Shown: positions 36,935-46,657, counted from the stretch's first letter. The stretch: DNA of 64,000 bases from Pelotomaculum thermopropionicum SI (GCA_000010565.1 AP009389.1:2294001-2358000); one strand, 5' to 3'. Notes: a model not told the origin generated them from the sequence alone. Made by a program: numbers and translations.

Positions 36935-37627
36935 TTACCCCCTTTTTGCCGGATAACAGCAAAAATCCTTTACACAGCACCTGTGGCAGGCCGGTTTCCT
37001 GGCAGAGCAAACCTGGCGCCCATGGGCAATAAGGCGGTGGTGCGCCGCCATCCGCTGCGGGGGCGGAATCAGGCCGGCCAGCTCTTCCTCAACTTCTTCA
37101 GGCCTTTTGGCTTCCGACAAGCCCAGCCGGCGGGCAACGCGGTAAACGTGGGTGTCAACAGGCAACTCGCACCCGCCGAACGCCACCCCCAGCACTACTC
37201 CGGCAGTCTTGCGCCCTACTCCCGGCAGGGCTTCAAGGGCTTTTCTGTCCTGCGGCACCAGGCCGCCGTGTCTTTTTACCAGCTCGCGGGAAGCTTCAAT
37301 AATATGCCTGCTTTTGACGCGGTGCAGTCCGCACCCCTTGATTTCCCCGGCCAGTTCCTCCGGCGACAGGGCTGCAAACTCCTGCGGAGTATTGTATTTT
37401 TTAAACAGGCCGGCGGTTATCCTGTTGACCTGCCGGTCGGTGCACTGGGCCGATAAAATGGCCGCAACCAGCAGTTCAAAGGGTGTTCTGAAGTTCAAGG
37501 CAGTACCTGCCTCCGGATATTTTTCAGCTAAAATTTCCATTATCCGGGCTGCCGCCTCTTCTTTTGCCGGTAAAAAATTATTTTCCCCAAATCTTTCCCT
37601 TTCTGCCGCTTTCTTTATTTCTTTCAC
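36935..37627 (-). CDS. nth: Endonuclease III
   Basis: 230 residues: AILSAQCTDRQVN, the helix-hairpin-helix LPGVGRKTAGVVL with catalytic Lys just before it in the usual fold, catalytic Asp in PVDTHVYRVARRL, and a 4Fe-4S cluster C-x6-C-x2-C-x5-C at the C-terminus. Removes oxidised pyrimidines and nicks AP sites. Upstream 37628-37879 is AT-rich, with no gene visible. Confidence 0.95.
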   Translation of the reverse strand: MKEIKKAAERERFGENNFLPAKEEAAARIMEILAEKYPEAGTALNFRTPFELLVAAILSAQCTDRQVNRITAGLFKKYNTPQEFAALSPEELAGEIKGCGLHRVKSRHIIEASRELVKRHGGLVPQDRKALEALPGVGRKTAGVVLGVAFGGCELPVDTHVYRVARRLGLSEAKRPEEVEEELAGLIPPPQRMAAHHRLIAHGRQVCSARKPACHRCCVKDFCCYPAKRG

Positions 37628-37879
37628 TTTTTTGCCATTTTTTTAAGCACCTCTTGGTCAGGCTTTACCAATCAACAAATATTCTCTGCCGCCGCCGCCG
37701 TTCCTTCCATAATTCCAATTCCTTTCTGGATTATTGATTTTTATCAGGAGCCTATTTTAAACAACCGTAAATAAACATTTTCAGTCCGGGCAATAATAAA
37801 AAAAGCCTGTAAAACAAATTATACCACCGGTTTTTGCATGATAATCTTTTTTATATTTTTGAAGGAGGGACCTTTCTCC

Positions 37880-38632
37880 ATGAATGTTCTGTTCCCCTTA
37901 TTGTTCCTGGCATTAATACTGGTACTGGCGGCAGGCATTTTTTTATGGCCTGCAAGGCGCAGCCGCCTCCAGGTTAAGAAAAAAGAATTCGATGCTCTCC
38001 CCAGGCCTTTATTCATGCAGGAGACTGCCGAGGAACCCGGCCTGCACATTCCGGCTTCGACAGCACGGCCGGTTTTCAGCCCTCCTCCGGAACCCCAGTT
38101 GCCCCGGAAATACGGGGTGGACCGTTTGGTGCTGATGGCGCGCGACCCCCACTGGCTTTACGCCTACTGGGAAATTACCGCCACCAAGCAGGAAGAATTC
38201 ATTAACAGCTACGGCCCTGCAGCCTGGTCCGCAACCCACCCGGTGTTGAGGGTATATGACGTAACCGGCGTGGATTTCGACGGGAAAAATGCAAACAGTT
38301 ACATGGACATACCCGTCGGCGAGGACACGGAAAACTGGTATATCGAAGTGGGGCAGCCGGACCGCTCTTTTTGCGTGGATCTCGGCCGCATGTTCCCGGA
38401 CGGCCGGTTTGTTACTTTATTAAGGTCAAATACGGTCACCACCCCCCGCGCCTCCCTGTCAGACCGCCTGGACGAGGAATGGATGTGGATCGAAGGGTTG
38501 TACCGCACCATCAGCCGTCTCCAGTACGGCACCAGTTCGCCGCTGATCGTCGAAGAACTGGCCGTACGGGCGGGCGCCCTGCCGCTCGGCATCAGTTCGC
38601 CGGGCAACTGGGAAAACAGGCGGGAAACCTGA
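37880..38632 (+). CDS. DUF4912 protein with N-terminal membrane anchor
   Basis: 250 residues from the ATG behind GGAGGGACC; an upstream in-frame ATG precedes that site. One membrane helix at 2-22 (FPLLFLALILVLAAGIFLW), a Pro-rich linker, then the DUF4912 core: DRLVLMARDPHWLYAYWEIT, VLRVYDVTGVDF, WYIEVGQPDRSFCVDLG. The domain has a carbohydrate-binding-like beta-sandwich look. It sits 95 nt upstream of a GH57 gene, a repeated association in related Firmicutes, so a role in glycan/glycogen handling is likely. Confidence 0.85.
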   Translation: MNVLFPLLFLALILVLAAGIFLWPARRSRLQVKKKEFDALPRPLFMQETAEEPGLHIPASTARPVFSPPPEPQLPRKYGVDRLVLMARDPHWLYAYWEITATKQEEFINSYGPAAWSATHPVLRVYDVTGVDFDGKNANSYMDIPVGEDTENWYIEVGQPDRSFCVDLGRMFPDGRFVTLLRSNTVTTPRASLSDRLDEEWMWIEGLYRTISRLQYGTSSPLIVEELAVRAGALPLGISSPGNWENRRET

Positions 38633-38727
38633 GCCTTTATCGAAGCGGAACCGCAAATCAAGGTAAGGCCGGGGCCTGTCCCGGCGCAATTCCGGGATGA
38701 AAAGTTAAATTGTGAAGGGAGCTTGCC

Positions 38728-40338
38728 ATGCCAAAAGGATATCTGTGCCTTGTGCTGCACGCGCACCTGCCGTACGTGCGGCACCCCGAACATGAATTTT
38801 TTCTCGAGGAAAAATGGCTTTTTGAGGCTATAACGGAAACGTACATCCCTTTAATCCAGGTTTTTGAGCACCTGATAAGGGACGGCATCAGGTTCCGGCT
38901 GACGGTAACATTAAGCCCGCCCCTGATTTCAATGCTGACCGACCCGCTCCTCCAGGAGCGCTATGTCAGGCACCTGGCAAAGTTAATCGAACTGGCGGAA
39001 AAGGAAGAAGGGCGCACTTACGGAAGCCCGTTTCACGAAACCGCCCTGATGTATAAAAAGCGCTTCCAGGAGGCCATGACCGTCTTTTGCGACCGCTACG
39101 GCCGCAACCTCGTTTCAGCTTTTAAATACTTCCAGGACGCCGGGCGCCTTGAGCTTATAACCTGCGCCGCCACCCACGGCTACCTGCCGCTGATGATGCT
39201 TTTCCCCGAGGCGGTGCGGGCTCAAATCAGGGCGGCCGTTGAGCTGCATACCCGCCACCTGGGCGGCCCGCCGCATGGAATCTGGCTGCCCGAATGCGGC
39301 TACGCCCCGGGCGTGGACGAGATACTGAAAGAAAACGGCTTAAAATTCTTTTTTACCGACACCCACGGCCTGCTGTACGCATCACGCCGGCCGCGCTTTG
39401 GCATTTTTGCCCCGATTTACTGCCCGTCCGGCGTGGCCGCCTTCGGCAGGGACGTGGAATCATCAAAACAGGTCTGGAGCAGCCAGGAGGGCTATCCCGG
39501 CGACTACGACTACCGCGAGTTTTACCGGGACATAGGATACGACCTGGACTATGAATACATAAAGCCTTACATTCATCCCGACGGAATCAGGACGCACACC
39601 GGAATAAAATACTATAAGATCACCGGCAGGGTCGACTTGAGCCAGAAAGAGCCTTACAACCCCCGGCGGGCCGAGGAAAAGGCCGCCATTCACGCCGGGA
39701 ACTTTATGTTCAACCGCCAGCACCAGGTGCGTTACCTGGCCGGCTTGATGGACCGGCCCCCGGTTATAGTGGCGCCATACGACGCCGAGCTTTTCGGGCA
39801 CTGGTGGTTTGAAGGGCCGCTGTGGCTGGAATACCTAATCAGGAAAATCGCCTTTGATCAGGACGACATAGAAATGATAACCCCCAGCGATTACCTGCAG
39901 CGCCACCCGTGCAACCAGGTGGCCGTTCCCTGTTCATCCAGTTGGGGGAATAAAGGTTATCACGAGGTCTGGCTGTGCGGGGCAAACGACTGGATTTACA
40001 GGCACCTGCACATGGCGGCAAGCCGGATGACCGCACTGGCCAACCGGCACCAGTCCGCCGGCGGCCTGCTCAAGCGAGCCCTGAATCAGGCGGCGCGCGA
40101 GCTGATGCTGGCACAGAGCAGCGATTGGGCTTTTATCATGAGCACGGGGACCATGGTTGATTACGCAATTAAAAGAACAAAAACTCATGTAAGCAATTTT
40201 TTACGGCTGTATGAAGAAATTGAAGGCAACAAAATTGACGAGGGCTGGCTGAGCGCCCTGGAGTACCGAAACAACATTTTCCCGGATATAGACTACAGAT
40301 GGTATCAGAGCAAGCCAGGACAGGCAAAAGCAGGATAA
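38728..40338 (+). CDS. GH57 family glucan branching enzyme-like protein
   Basis: 536 residues. GH57 motifs: LHAHLPYVRHPE (motif 1), THGYLPLM, the catalytic nucleophile Glu in WLPECGY (about 190), and the acid/base Asp in YDAELFGHWWFEG (about 350), with C-terminal helical DUF1957 domain. This combination is that of GH57 alpha-1,4-glucan branching enzymes, which introduce alpha-1,6 branches. ATG behind GGGAGC. Length agrees with known members. Confidence 0.9.
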   Translation: MPKGYLCLVLHAHLPYVRHPEHEFFLEEKWLFEAITETYIPLIQVFEHLIRDGIRFRLTVTLSPPLISMLTDPLLQERYVRHLAKLIELAEKEEGRTYGSPFHETALMYKKRFQEAMTVFCDRYGRNLVSAFKYFQDAGRLELITCAATHGYLPLMMLFPEAVRAQIRAAVELHTRHLGGPPHGIWLPECGYAPGVDEILKENGLKFFFTDTHGLLYASRRPRFGIFAPIYCPSGVAAFGRDVESSKQVWSSQEGYPGDYDYREFYRDIGYDLDYEYIKPYIHPDGIRTHTGIKYYKITGRVDLSQKEPYNPRRAEEKAAIHAGNFMFNRQHQVRYLAGLMDRPPVIVAPYDAELFGHWWFEGPLWLEYLIRKIAFDQDDIEMITPSDYLQRHPCNQVAVPCSSSWGNKGYHEVWLCGANDWIYRHLHMAASRMTALANRHQSAGGLLKRALNQAARELMLAQSSDWAFIMSTGTMVDYAIKRTKTHVSNFLRLYEEIEGNKIDEGWLSALEYRNNIFPDIDYRWYQSKPGQAKAG

Positions 40339-40345
40339 CTGCAGC

Positions 40346-40364
40346 AGGGGGCGTTTTGCCCCCT
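40346..40364 (+). terminator. Terminator after the GH57 gene
   Basis: GGGGGC, loop GTTTT, GCCCCC, then TTTAAATTTATTT. Confidence 0.88.
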
Positions 40365-40405
40365 TTAAATTTATTTATATTAAAAAATTTTTTGAAAAAC
40401 CGGTC

Positions 40406-40435
40406 TTGATCAAAAATAACTTTTTATCTTATAAT
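40406..40435 (+). promoter_or_regulatory. Promoter of the lactate permease operon
   Basis: TTGATC, 18-nt spacer, TATAAT; about 190 nt upstream of lctP. The long leader (40436-40627) contains the operator and no ORF. Confidence 0.75.
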
Positions 40436-40446
40436 TTACATATCAT

Positions 40447-40459
40447 ATGGTCATACCAT
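40447..40459. promoter_or_regulatory. FadR/LldR-type operator downstream of the -10
   Basis: Perfect dyad ATGGT CAT ACCAT, the TGGTnnnACCA pattern of GntR/FadR-family regulators of lactate and related operons. Placed at about +5 to +17, where a bound repressor would block the polymerase. A related site is at 52849-52866. Confidence 0.8.
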
Positions 40460-40627
40460 CATAATATAATATGCTATGATTATTTTGATAAGAATATAAG
40501 GGGGTGGGGCTCTATGTTTGGCACTTTATTAAGCTGTTCTCCTCCTTAAATTGTCAACAAAAAATTCCCTACAGTCCGCTATAGTCTGAAGAAATTTCCC
40601 CAAAAAAGATTTGTGCAGGAGGTATAG

Positions 40628-42406
40628 ATGCTCATGCCCTGGACACAGGCCATTAACCCGCTCGGCAACCTCTGGCTTTCAGCCCTGGTTGCTGCCGTAC
40701 CGGTCGTATTCCTTTTTATAGCCCTGGCAGGCCTGCGCATGAAAGGACATATTGCCGGTCTGTTAACCGTTTTCCTGGCCATATGCGTGGCGGTTTTCGC
40801 CTTCGGCATGCCCACCAAATACGCGCTTTTATCAACCCTTTACGGGGCCATGTTCGGCCTTTTGCCAATCGGCTGGATCGTCATTACCGCCGTTTTTCTT
40901 TACAATATGACGGTGAAGACGGGCCAGTTCGAAGTCATCAAAGACTCCATAGCCGCCATAACCGACGACAGGCGCCTGCAGGCTCTTTTAATTGCCTTCT
41001 CTTTTGGAGCCTTTATAGAAGGCGCGGCAGGCTTCGGCACACCGGTGGCGATTACCGCCGCCATGCTGGTCGGCCTTGGCTTCAACCCCTTCTATGCTGC
41101 CGGCATCTGCCTGATTGCCAACACCGCACCGGTAGCCTTCGGCGGTATCGGCATTCCCATCATCACGGCCGGCGGCGTTTCGGGCCTGGACCCCATGGCC
41201 ATCAGCCAGATGTGCGGCCGCCAGCTGCCCCTGCTGTCGGTATTTGTACCGTTCTGGCTGGTCCTGATCATGTCCGGCTGGAACGGCGTTAAAGAAGTAA
41301 TGCCGGCCGTGCTGGTGAGCGGTGTGTCTTTTGCGTTAGTTCAGTGGTTTTCCTCCAACTATTTAAGCCCTATGCTTCCCGATATCCTTTCCTCGCTGGC
41401 CTCAATCATCTGTCTCGTCATTTTCCTGCGCTTCTGGAAACCTAAAGAAGTATGGCGCTTTGCCGACGAACCGCCCGCCACTTTAAAGGTGAAACACCAC
41501 AGCGCAGGCGCCATTTTGAAGGCCTGGTCGCCGTTTATAATTCTCACCGTGCTCATTGCAGACTGGGGACTTCAGCCAGTAAAAGCAATTCTCGACAAGG
41601 CAACTGTAAAACTGGTATTCTCAGGACTGGATAAGATGATTCTGGTAGGCGACAAACCCATGTCTGTGGTTTACAACTTCAACTGGCTTTCGGCAGGCGG
41701 CACGTCCATCCTGCTGGCGGCCATCATATCCGCCTTTGTGCTGAAAGTGAGCCCGGCCAGGTTCCTGGAAATACTGTGGGACACTTTAAAAACCCTGCGC
41801 TATGCCCTTTTAACCATTGCCTGCGTTCTCGGCTTTGCCTACGTTTCGAACTGGTCCGGCATGACCACCACGCTGGGCAAGGCTTTCACCATTACCGGCG
41901 CCGCCTTCCCGTTCCTCTCTGCCTTCCTGGGCTGGATCGGGGTATTCATTACCGGCAGCGACACTTCTTCCAACGCCCTTTTCTGCAGCATGCAAAAAGT
42001 AACTGCCGATTCCATGGGTATTAACCCGGTGCTCACGGTAGCAACCAACTCTTCCGGCGGCGTGGCGGCCAAGATGATTTCTCCGCAGAGCATCGTTGTC
42101 GGCACCTCTTCCACCGGCCTGGTTGGACGGGAAGGCGATCTTTTCCGCTTCACCCTGCCGCACAGCCTGTTCTTCACCGTGATCATTGCCCTCATCGCTC
42201 TCGCCCAGGCCTATCTCTTCCCGGGCATAATTCCCGGCAGCAACAGCAGCAGTGTCGGCAGCATCGCAGGCAACCGGCGGCGGCACGACCATCCTGCTGA
42301 TTACCGGCATTTTCATCGTTATCCTGGGCGCACTGGCATACCGCCAGGGCACCATTGCCGCCGCGGAAAAACAAAAAGCTTAAAACACAGAGGAGGTGTT
42401 ATTTAA
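40628..42406 (+). CDS. lctP: L-lactate permease, C-terminus apparently frameshifted
   Basis: Start ATG behind AGGAGGTATAG. Residues 1-540 are a normal LctP with 12 or more membrane helices, GAFIEGAAGFGTPVAITAAML (about 128), PVAFGGIGIPI, and GSDTSSNALFCSMQK. After YLFPGIIPGS the frame becomes Arg/His-rich (RRRHDHPADYRHFHRY), unlike a membrane protein. In the +1 frame from about 42235 the sequence reads SQATGGGTTILLITGIFIVIL and ends AAAEKQKA at a stop at 42381-42383. That gives a final membrane helix and a natural stop before glcD. Hence either a one-base indel or a sequencing error near 42230-42245. Imports lactate by proton symport. Confidence 0.9.
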   Translation: MLMPWTQAINPLGNLWLSALVAAVPVVFLFIALAGLRMKGHIAGLLTVFLAICVAVFAFGMPTKYALLSTLYGAMFGLLPIGWIVITAVFLYNMTVKTGQFEVIKDSIAAITDDRRLQALLIAFSFGAFIEGAAGFGTPVAITAAMLVGLGFNPFYAAGICLIANTAPVAFGGIGIPIITAGGVSGLDPMAISQMCGRQLPLLSVFVPFWLVLIMSGWNGVKEVMPAVLVSGVSFALVQWFSSNYLSPMLPDILSSLASIICLVIFLRFWKPKEVWRFADEPPATLKVKHHSAGAILKAWSPFIILTVLIADWGLQPVKAILDKATVKLVFSGLDKMILVGDKPMSVVYNFNWLSAGGTSILLAAIISAFVLKVSPARFLEILWDTLKTLRYALLTIACVLGFAYVSNWSGMTTTLGKAFTITGAAFPFLSAFLGWIGVFITGSDTSSNALFCSMQKVTADSMGINPVLTVATNSSGGVAAKMISPQSIVVGTSSTGLVGREGDLFRFTLPHSLFFTVIIALIALAQAYLFPGIIPGSNSSSVGSIAGNRRRHDHPADYRHFHRYPGRTGIPPGHHCRRGKTKSLKHRGGVI

Positions 42407-43803
42407 TGTTAGACGCCAGGGTCATCCGGACCTTAAAAAGCATTTTAGGCAGCGAAAACGTGGTAACGGCTAAAGAAGACCTCCTCTGCTATTCTTTCGA
42501 CGCCACTGCCGGCATGCCGGAACATGCACCGGATGTTCTGGTAACACCGCACAGCACGGAACAGGTAAGCGCTGTAATGAAAACAGCCGCCCGGCACAGA
42601 ATCCCGGTTTACCCGCGGGGGGCCGGCACCAACCTGAGCGGCGGAACCATACCCCTGCGGGGCGGGCTGGTTCTTTCCACTCTGAAAATGAACAAAATTA
42701 TCGAAATAGATCCGGAAAACCTGATCGCGGTTGTTCAACCCGGGGTAGTCATCCAGCACCTCAATGAGGCCGTAGCCCCCTACGGCCTCCTTTACCCTCC
42801 TGATCCCGGTTCCATGGCCACCGCCACCATGGGAGGCAGCGTTGCAGAATGCTCCGGCGGGTTGAGAGGGCTAAAGTACGGCGTTACCAGGGACTATGTC
42901 ATGGGCCTTGAAGTGGTGCTGGCCAGCGGCGAAGCGGTCCGCTTCGGCGGGAAAACTGTAAAAAACGTCACCGCCTACGACATGGTGAGGCTTTTTACGG
43001 GCTCTGAAGGAACCCTGGGAATTATTACCGAGATTACCGTCCGCCTGATTCCGGCTCCTCCGGCCAGGGTGACCATGTCGGCAATATTTAAAGACCTGAC
43101 CGGTGCGGGCCGCTCAATTGAAGGAATTATCAAGAACAAGGTAATCCCGGCAACTATGGAAATAATGGACAGGGTAACCATGGAAACGGTAGAAAACCAC
43201 GCCCGGGTCGGCCTGCCCATCCAGGCGGAAGCTATCCTTCTAATTGAAGTTGACGGCATTCCAGAAGTGGTGCAAAAAGAGGCTTCCATCGTTCAGGAAG
43301 TAGTTGCCAAAAACGGCGGTGAAGTAAGGGTGGCGGCAAACGACCAGGAACGCGACCGGCTCTGGGCCGCCAGGCGCGAAGCCCTGCCGGCGCTGGCCCA
43401 AAAGCGCCCCACCACCATCCTGGAAGACGCCACCGTACCCCGCAGTAAAATCACCGAAATGCTGCTGGCCATCCAGGAAATCGGGCGGCGCTACAACCTG
43501 ATAATCGGAACCTTCGGCCATGCCGGCGACGGCAACCTGCATCCCACCATTCTCACCGACGCCAGGGACAGGGAAGAAATGGAACGCGTGCACAAGGCCG
43601 TAGACGAAATTTTTAAAACCGCCATCTCCCTGGGCGGCACGCTCAGCGGGGAGCACGGCATCGGCCTGGCCAAGTCGCGCTACCTCCCCTGGGAAATCGG
43701 CACCGGCGGCGTCAACGTGCTGAAAAAAATCAAGGAGGCCCTCGATCCGCAATGTCTTCTTAATCCCGGCAAAATGGTCGCTTGCGGGGAGGATCAAAAA
43801 TGA
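42406..43803 (+). CDS. glcD: FAD-linked lactate/glycolate oxidase subunit GlcD
   Basis: 465 residues from ATG behind GAGGAGG; an in-frame start upstream overlaps lctP and is rejected. FAD-binding PCMH domain (VYPRGAGTNLSGG, PPDPGSMATATMGGSVAECSGG, GSEGTLGIITE) and C-terminal FAD-oxidase domain (GHAGDGNLHP, SGEHGIGLAK). Oxidises a 2-hydroxy acid (D-lactate or glycolate) with electrons passed to the Fe-S subunit. Stop overlaps the glcF start by ATGA. Substrate is inferred from the permease next to it. Confidence 0.93.
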   Translation: MLDARVIRTLKSILGSENVVTAKEDLLCYSFDATAGMPEHAPDVLVTPHSTEQVSAVMKTAARHRIPVYPRGAGTNLSGGTIPLRGGLVLSTLKMNKIIEIDPENLIAVVQPGVVIQHLNEAVAPYGLLYPPDPGSMATATMGGSVAECSGGLRGLKYGVTRDYVMGLEVVLASGEAVRFGGKTVKNVTAYDMVRLFTGSEGTLGIITEITVRLIPAPPARVTMSAIFKDLTGAGRSIEGIIKNKVIPATMEIMDRVTMETVENHARVGLPIQAEAILLIEVDGIPEVVQKEASIVQEVVAKNGGEVRVAANDQERDRLWAARREALPALAQKRPTTILEDATVPRSKITEMLLAIQEIGRRYNLIIGTFGHAGDGNLHPTILTDARDREEMERVHKAVDEIFKTAISLGGTLSGEHGIGLAKSRYLPWEIGTGGVNVLKKIKEALDPQCLLNPGKMVACGEDQK

Positions 43804-45065
43804 GCTATTTTTACGATCTCTCAAAAGTGGAAGAGGAGATAGCCAACTGCATGCGCTGCGGCAACTGTCAGGCATCCTGCCCCTATTACCGGGAAACCCT
43901 GAGCGAATCCAATGTGGCCCGCGGGCGGATCAGGCTGGCCAAAGCAATTCTGGAAGGCAGTCTGCCTTACAGCCCGGCCCTGGCCGAGCGCATGGAATGC
44001 ATGACCTGTTATGCCTGCAATGCAATCTGCCCCTGCGGCGTAAAGGTAGATAAAATACTTTTAGCCGCCCGGGCTGCCCTGGTCAGACAGGGCGGCGCGC
44101 CAGCGCTGAAAAAAGTAATGGCTCTGGCCTTAAAAAATCAGCGGATGCTCGACCTTTTTGTCAGGGCAGCAGCTACAACAAAGCCGCTGTTCTTAAAAAA
44201 GCACCCGCTTGGCGGGCACAAGCTCCGCTTCTACGCCGGCTTGAACGGCCGCCGCGTGCTGCCGGACATTGCCGGCAAAAATTTTCGCGACCGCATCCAG
44301 GAACACATTACCGTGCCCGGAGCCCGCAAAACCGCCGCCCTCTTTACCGGCTGCCTGGGCAACTACGTCTACCCGCAGACTTCAGCCGCAGCAGTAGATA
44401 TTCTTTCTAAAAGCGGTTTTAACGTCGTTATCCCCAGGGCTCAGCATTGCTGCGGCGCGCCGCTTTCCTTAAACGGCGTTGTAGACGCTGCCGAAGCCCT
44501 GGCCCGCTCGCACGCAGACCTGTTCTTTTCATTAGCGGCAGACATTATTGTAACCATATGCGGCACCTGCGGTGAATCATTTAAAAAGAAATACCCGGAG
44601 CTTTTGAGCGGATCGCCCTCATACTCTCACAAGGCGAAGATAATTGCCGCCAGAACCTGCGATATTGCCCAGGTTGCCTGTGAATACACCCTTAACGGCC
44701 GTTCCCGGTTGAAAGAGCTGAATATGGACGTGACCTATCACGAGCCGTGCCACCTGGGGCGGGGGATGGGGGTAAGCAAAGAGCCTGTACAGATTATTCA
44801 AAGCATCCCGGGCGTAAACTTCAGGCCCTTAAAAGAACCCGCCCGCTGCTGCGGCAACGCCGGTTCGTTTAATATCACCCACTACGGCCTTTCGCTCAGA
44901 ATCCTCAAACACAAATTGGCGGATATTGAAAGTACGGGGGCCGGGGCCGTAATTACCGGGTGCAGTGCCTGCCGCATGCAACTGGCCGACGGAATGGCCC
45001 AAGAAGGCAAAAAGCCCGTCATCATGCACACCGCCGAACTGCTGGCCATGTCTTTAAAAGCATGA
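43800..45065 (+). CDS. glcF: Fe-S subunit GlcF with two CCG domains
   Basis: 421 residues from ATG behind GGGGAGG. Two 4Fe-4S motifs CMRCGNCQASCP and CMTCYACNAICP near the N-terminus, then two CCG (DUF3390-like) domains with CCGAPL...CGTCGE and CCGNAGSF...GCSACRMQL. It takes electrons from GlcD towards quinone or an electron-transfer flavoprotein. Complete; useful as reference for the broken CCG domain of the LutBA fusion. Confidence 0.93.
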   Translation: MSYFYDLSKVEEEIANCMRCGNCQASCPYYRETLSESNVARGRIRLAKAILEGSLPYSPALAERMECMTCYACNAICPCGVKVDKILLAARAALVRQGGAPALKKVMALALKNQRMLDLFVRAAATTKPLFLKKHPLGGHKLRFYAGLNGRRVLPDIAGKNFRDRIQEHITVPGARKTAALFTGCLGNYVYPQTSAAAVDILSKSGFNVVIPRAQHCCGAPLSLNGVVDAAEALARSHADLFFSLAADIIVTICGTCGESFKKKYPELLSGSPSYSHKAKIIAARTCDIAQVACEYTLNGRSRLKELNMDVTYHEPCHLGRGMGVSKEPVQIIQSIPGVNFRPLKEPARCCGNAGSFNITHYGLSLRILKHKLADIESTGAGAVITGCSACRMQLADGMAQEGKKPVIMHTAELLAMSLKA

Positions 45066-45151
45066 AATGGACATATTCCGGTGCGGGCAAGGGCAGTCCG
45101 CACCGTTTTCTTTCAATATATTTACAGGTGCGAAAAGGAAATATTAAGCAA

Positions 45152-45181
45152 TTGCCTGACAATAATCAATTGAGTTATAAT
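45152..45181 (+). promoter_or_regulatory. Possible internal promoter for gntR1
   Basis: TTGCCT, 18-nt spacer, TATAAT in the AT-rich 178-bp gap after glcF. No TGGTnnnACCA dyad is seen here. Confidence 0.4.
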
Positions 45182-45243
45182 TTAAGAAATATCAAGGTAT
45201 AATTTTTAGAAAAGCCAGAAAAATGTTAAAGAAAGGTCAGTGT

Positions 45244-45948
45244 ATGGAACTACAGCCGATCAAAACAAAGCGCATTTATGAAACAATTGTGGAACAAATT
45301 AAAAACTTAATCGTCAGCGGGAATTTAAAACCTGGTGACAAGCTGCCTTCAGAAAAAGAGCTGGCGGAAATACTGCAGGTAAGCCGCACTTCGGTCAGGG
45401 AAGCGCTGTGCGCCCTCGATATGGTGGGCATTTTAGAGGTGCGCCCCGGAGGCGGCGCTTTTGTACGGCAGTTCAACCCGCACGATATTTTAGAATCCCT
45501 TTCATTTGCCCTCATTCTGCAAAAGGAAAAAATCCGGGATATTATGGAGGTGCGGCGGGGCCTGGAAATTGAGGCGGCAGGCCTGGCGGCCGAAAGGGCT
45601 ACAGAGGAAAATTTAGCCAAAATGGAAGAGGCCCTCCGCCAAATGGAAGCCGATCAGGCAATGGGAGCCCCGGGGGACGAATCGGATTTAAAATTTCATT
45701 ACGGGGTTGTCGAAGCAGCGCGCAATCCGCTCCTGCTCAGGGTTATGAACACAATTTACGATACCATGAACCAGACCTTAAGAATAACAAGGAACTTATG
45801 GCTTACATCCAGCACGCCGCAGAGGCTTCTGGAGGAGCACCGGCAGATCTACCAGGCAATCAAATCAAAAAACGGCAGGAAAGCGAGAAAGATAATGTCC
45901 CTGCACATTCAAAAGGTGCTTAAGGAGCTGGAGCGCATCTACAGTTAA
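45244..45948 (+). CDS. FadR-subfamily GntR regulator, copy 1
   Basis: 234 residues from ATG behind AAAGG. N-terminal winged helix (KTKRIYETIVEQIKNLI, LPSEKELAEILQVSRTSVREAL) and FCD ligand-binding domain (DIMEVRRGLEIEAAGLAAERA, DLKFHYGVVEAARN, HRQIYQAIK) with metal/ligand His and Asp positions. Close relative of LutR/LldR-type regulators. Last gene of the rightward lactate operon; its likely targets are the dyads at 40447 and 52849. Confidence 0.92.
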   Translation: MELQPIKTKRIYETIVEQIKNLIVSGNLKPGDKLPSEKELAEILQVSRTSVREALCALDMVGILEVRPGGGAFVRQFNPHDILESLSFALILQKEKIRDIMEVRRGLEIEAAGLAAERATEENLAKMEEALRQMEADQAMGAPGDESDLKFHYGVVEAARNPLLLRVMNTIYDTMNQTLRITRNLWLTSSTPQRLLEEHRQIYQAIKSKNGRKARKIMSLHIQKVLKELERIYS

Positions 45949-45978
45949 AAAAGCCCTCTTAAGGAAAGAGGGCTTTTT
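45948..45978. terminator. Bidirectional terminator shared by the two lactate operons
   Basis: AAAAAGCCCTCTT and AAGAGGGCTTTTT form a 13-bp stem with a 5-nt loop and T-runs on both strands. It overlaps both gntR stop codons. Confidence 0.92.
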
Positions 45979-46657
45979 CTACTCTGTCCAGATGATCGTA
46001 CATTGCCTTTTGGGCCTTAACGTCGTGACCGTTTTTTACGGCTTCAAAAATCTCGTAATGCTCCTTTAAAAGCCTCTGAGGTGTACCGGGCGTGCGGTAA
46101 AGTTCATCCCTCGCCTCCTTCAACAACCTGCTCATGGTATCCCGGATGGAGTCCATCAGTAGTACCAGCAGGGAGTTGCGGGTGGCCTCGGCAATGGCGT
46201 AGTGGAACTGCCAGTCGGCCTGCTGGCCCACATCTCCCGCCTTGATGTCCTCTTCCATCTGGGCCAGCGCCCCTGCCATCTTTATTACTTCTTCATCGGT
46301 GCAGCGCAGGGCGGCCAGGCCGGCAGCACCGACTTCTAAAATTTTTCTGAGCTCCAGGAATTCGCGCATGGTGTTTTTTTCTGTGGCCAGCATTAGCGCC
46401 AGCGTTTCTGCAAGCATGTCGGTATTCACTTCTTTGATAAAAGTGCCTTCGCCCTGCCTGATATCGATGATGCCCATGGCCTCCAGGGCCCTGTATGCCT
46501 CCCGCACGGCTGACCGTCCCACCTGCAGCCTGTCCGCCATTTCGCGCTCCGGAATAAGCCGGTCGCCCGGCTTGAGCGTACCGTCGGCTATCAGGTTCTT
46601 TACCTGCTCGATAATCTCCTCATACACCTTTTTGGTTTTCACGGGCTTTAAGTTCAT
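45959..46657 (-). CDS. FadR-subfamily GntR regulator, copy 2
   Basis: About 232 residues from ATG 46657 (ribosome site GGAGAGGG is rather far, so an ATG 11 codons upstream remains possible). Paralogous to copy 1: LKPVKTKKVYEEIIEQVKNLIADGTLKPGDRL, LQVGRSAVREAYRALEAMG, and the FCD segment DWQFHYAIAEATRNSLL; roughly half the positions agree by eye. Last gene of the leftward lactate operon. The two proteins may recognise the same operator with different ligands or form heterodimers. Confidence 0.92.
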   Translation of the reverse strand: MNLKPVKTKKVYEEIIEQVKNLIADGTLKPGDRLIPEREMADRLQVGRSAVREAYRALEAMGIIDIRQGEGTFIKEVNTDMLAETLALMLATEKNTMREFLELRKILEVGAAGLAALRCTDEEVIKMAGALAQMEEDIKAGDVGQQADWQFHYAIAEATRNSLLVLLMDSIRDTMSRLLKEARDELYRTPGTPQRLLKEHYEIFEAVKNGHDVKAQKAMYDHLDRVEKALFP

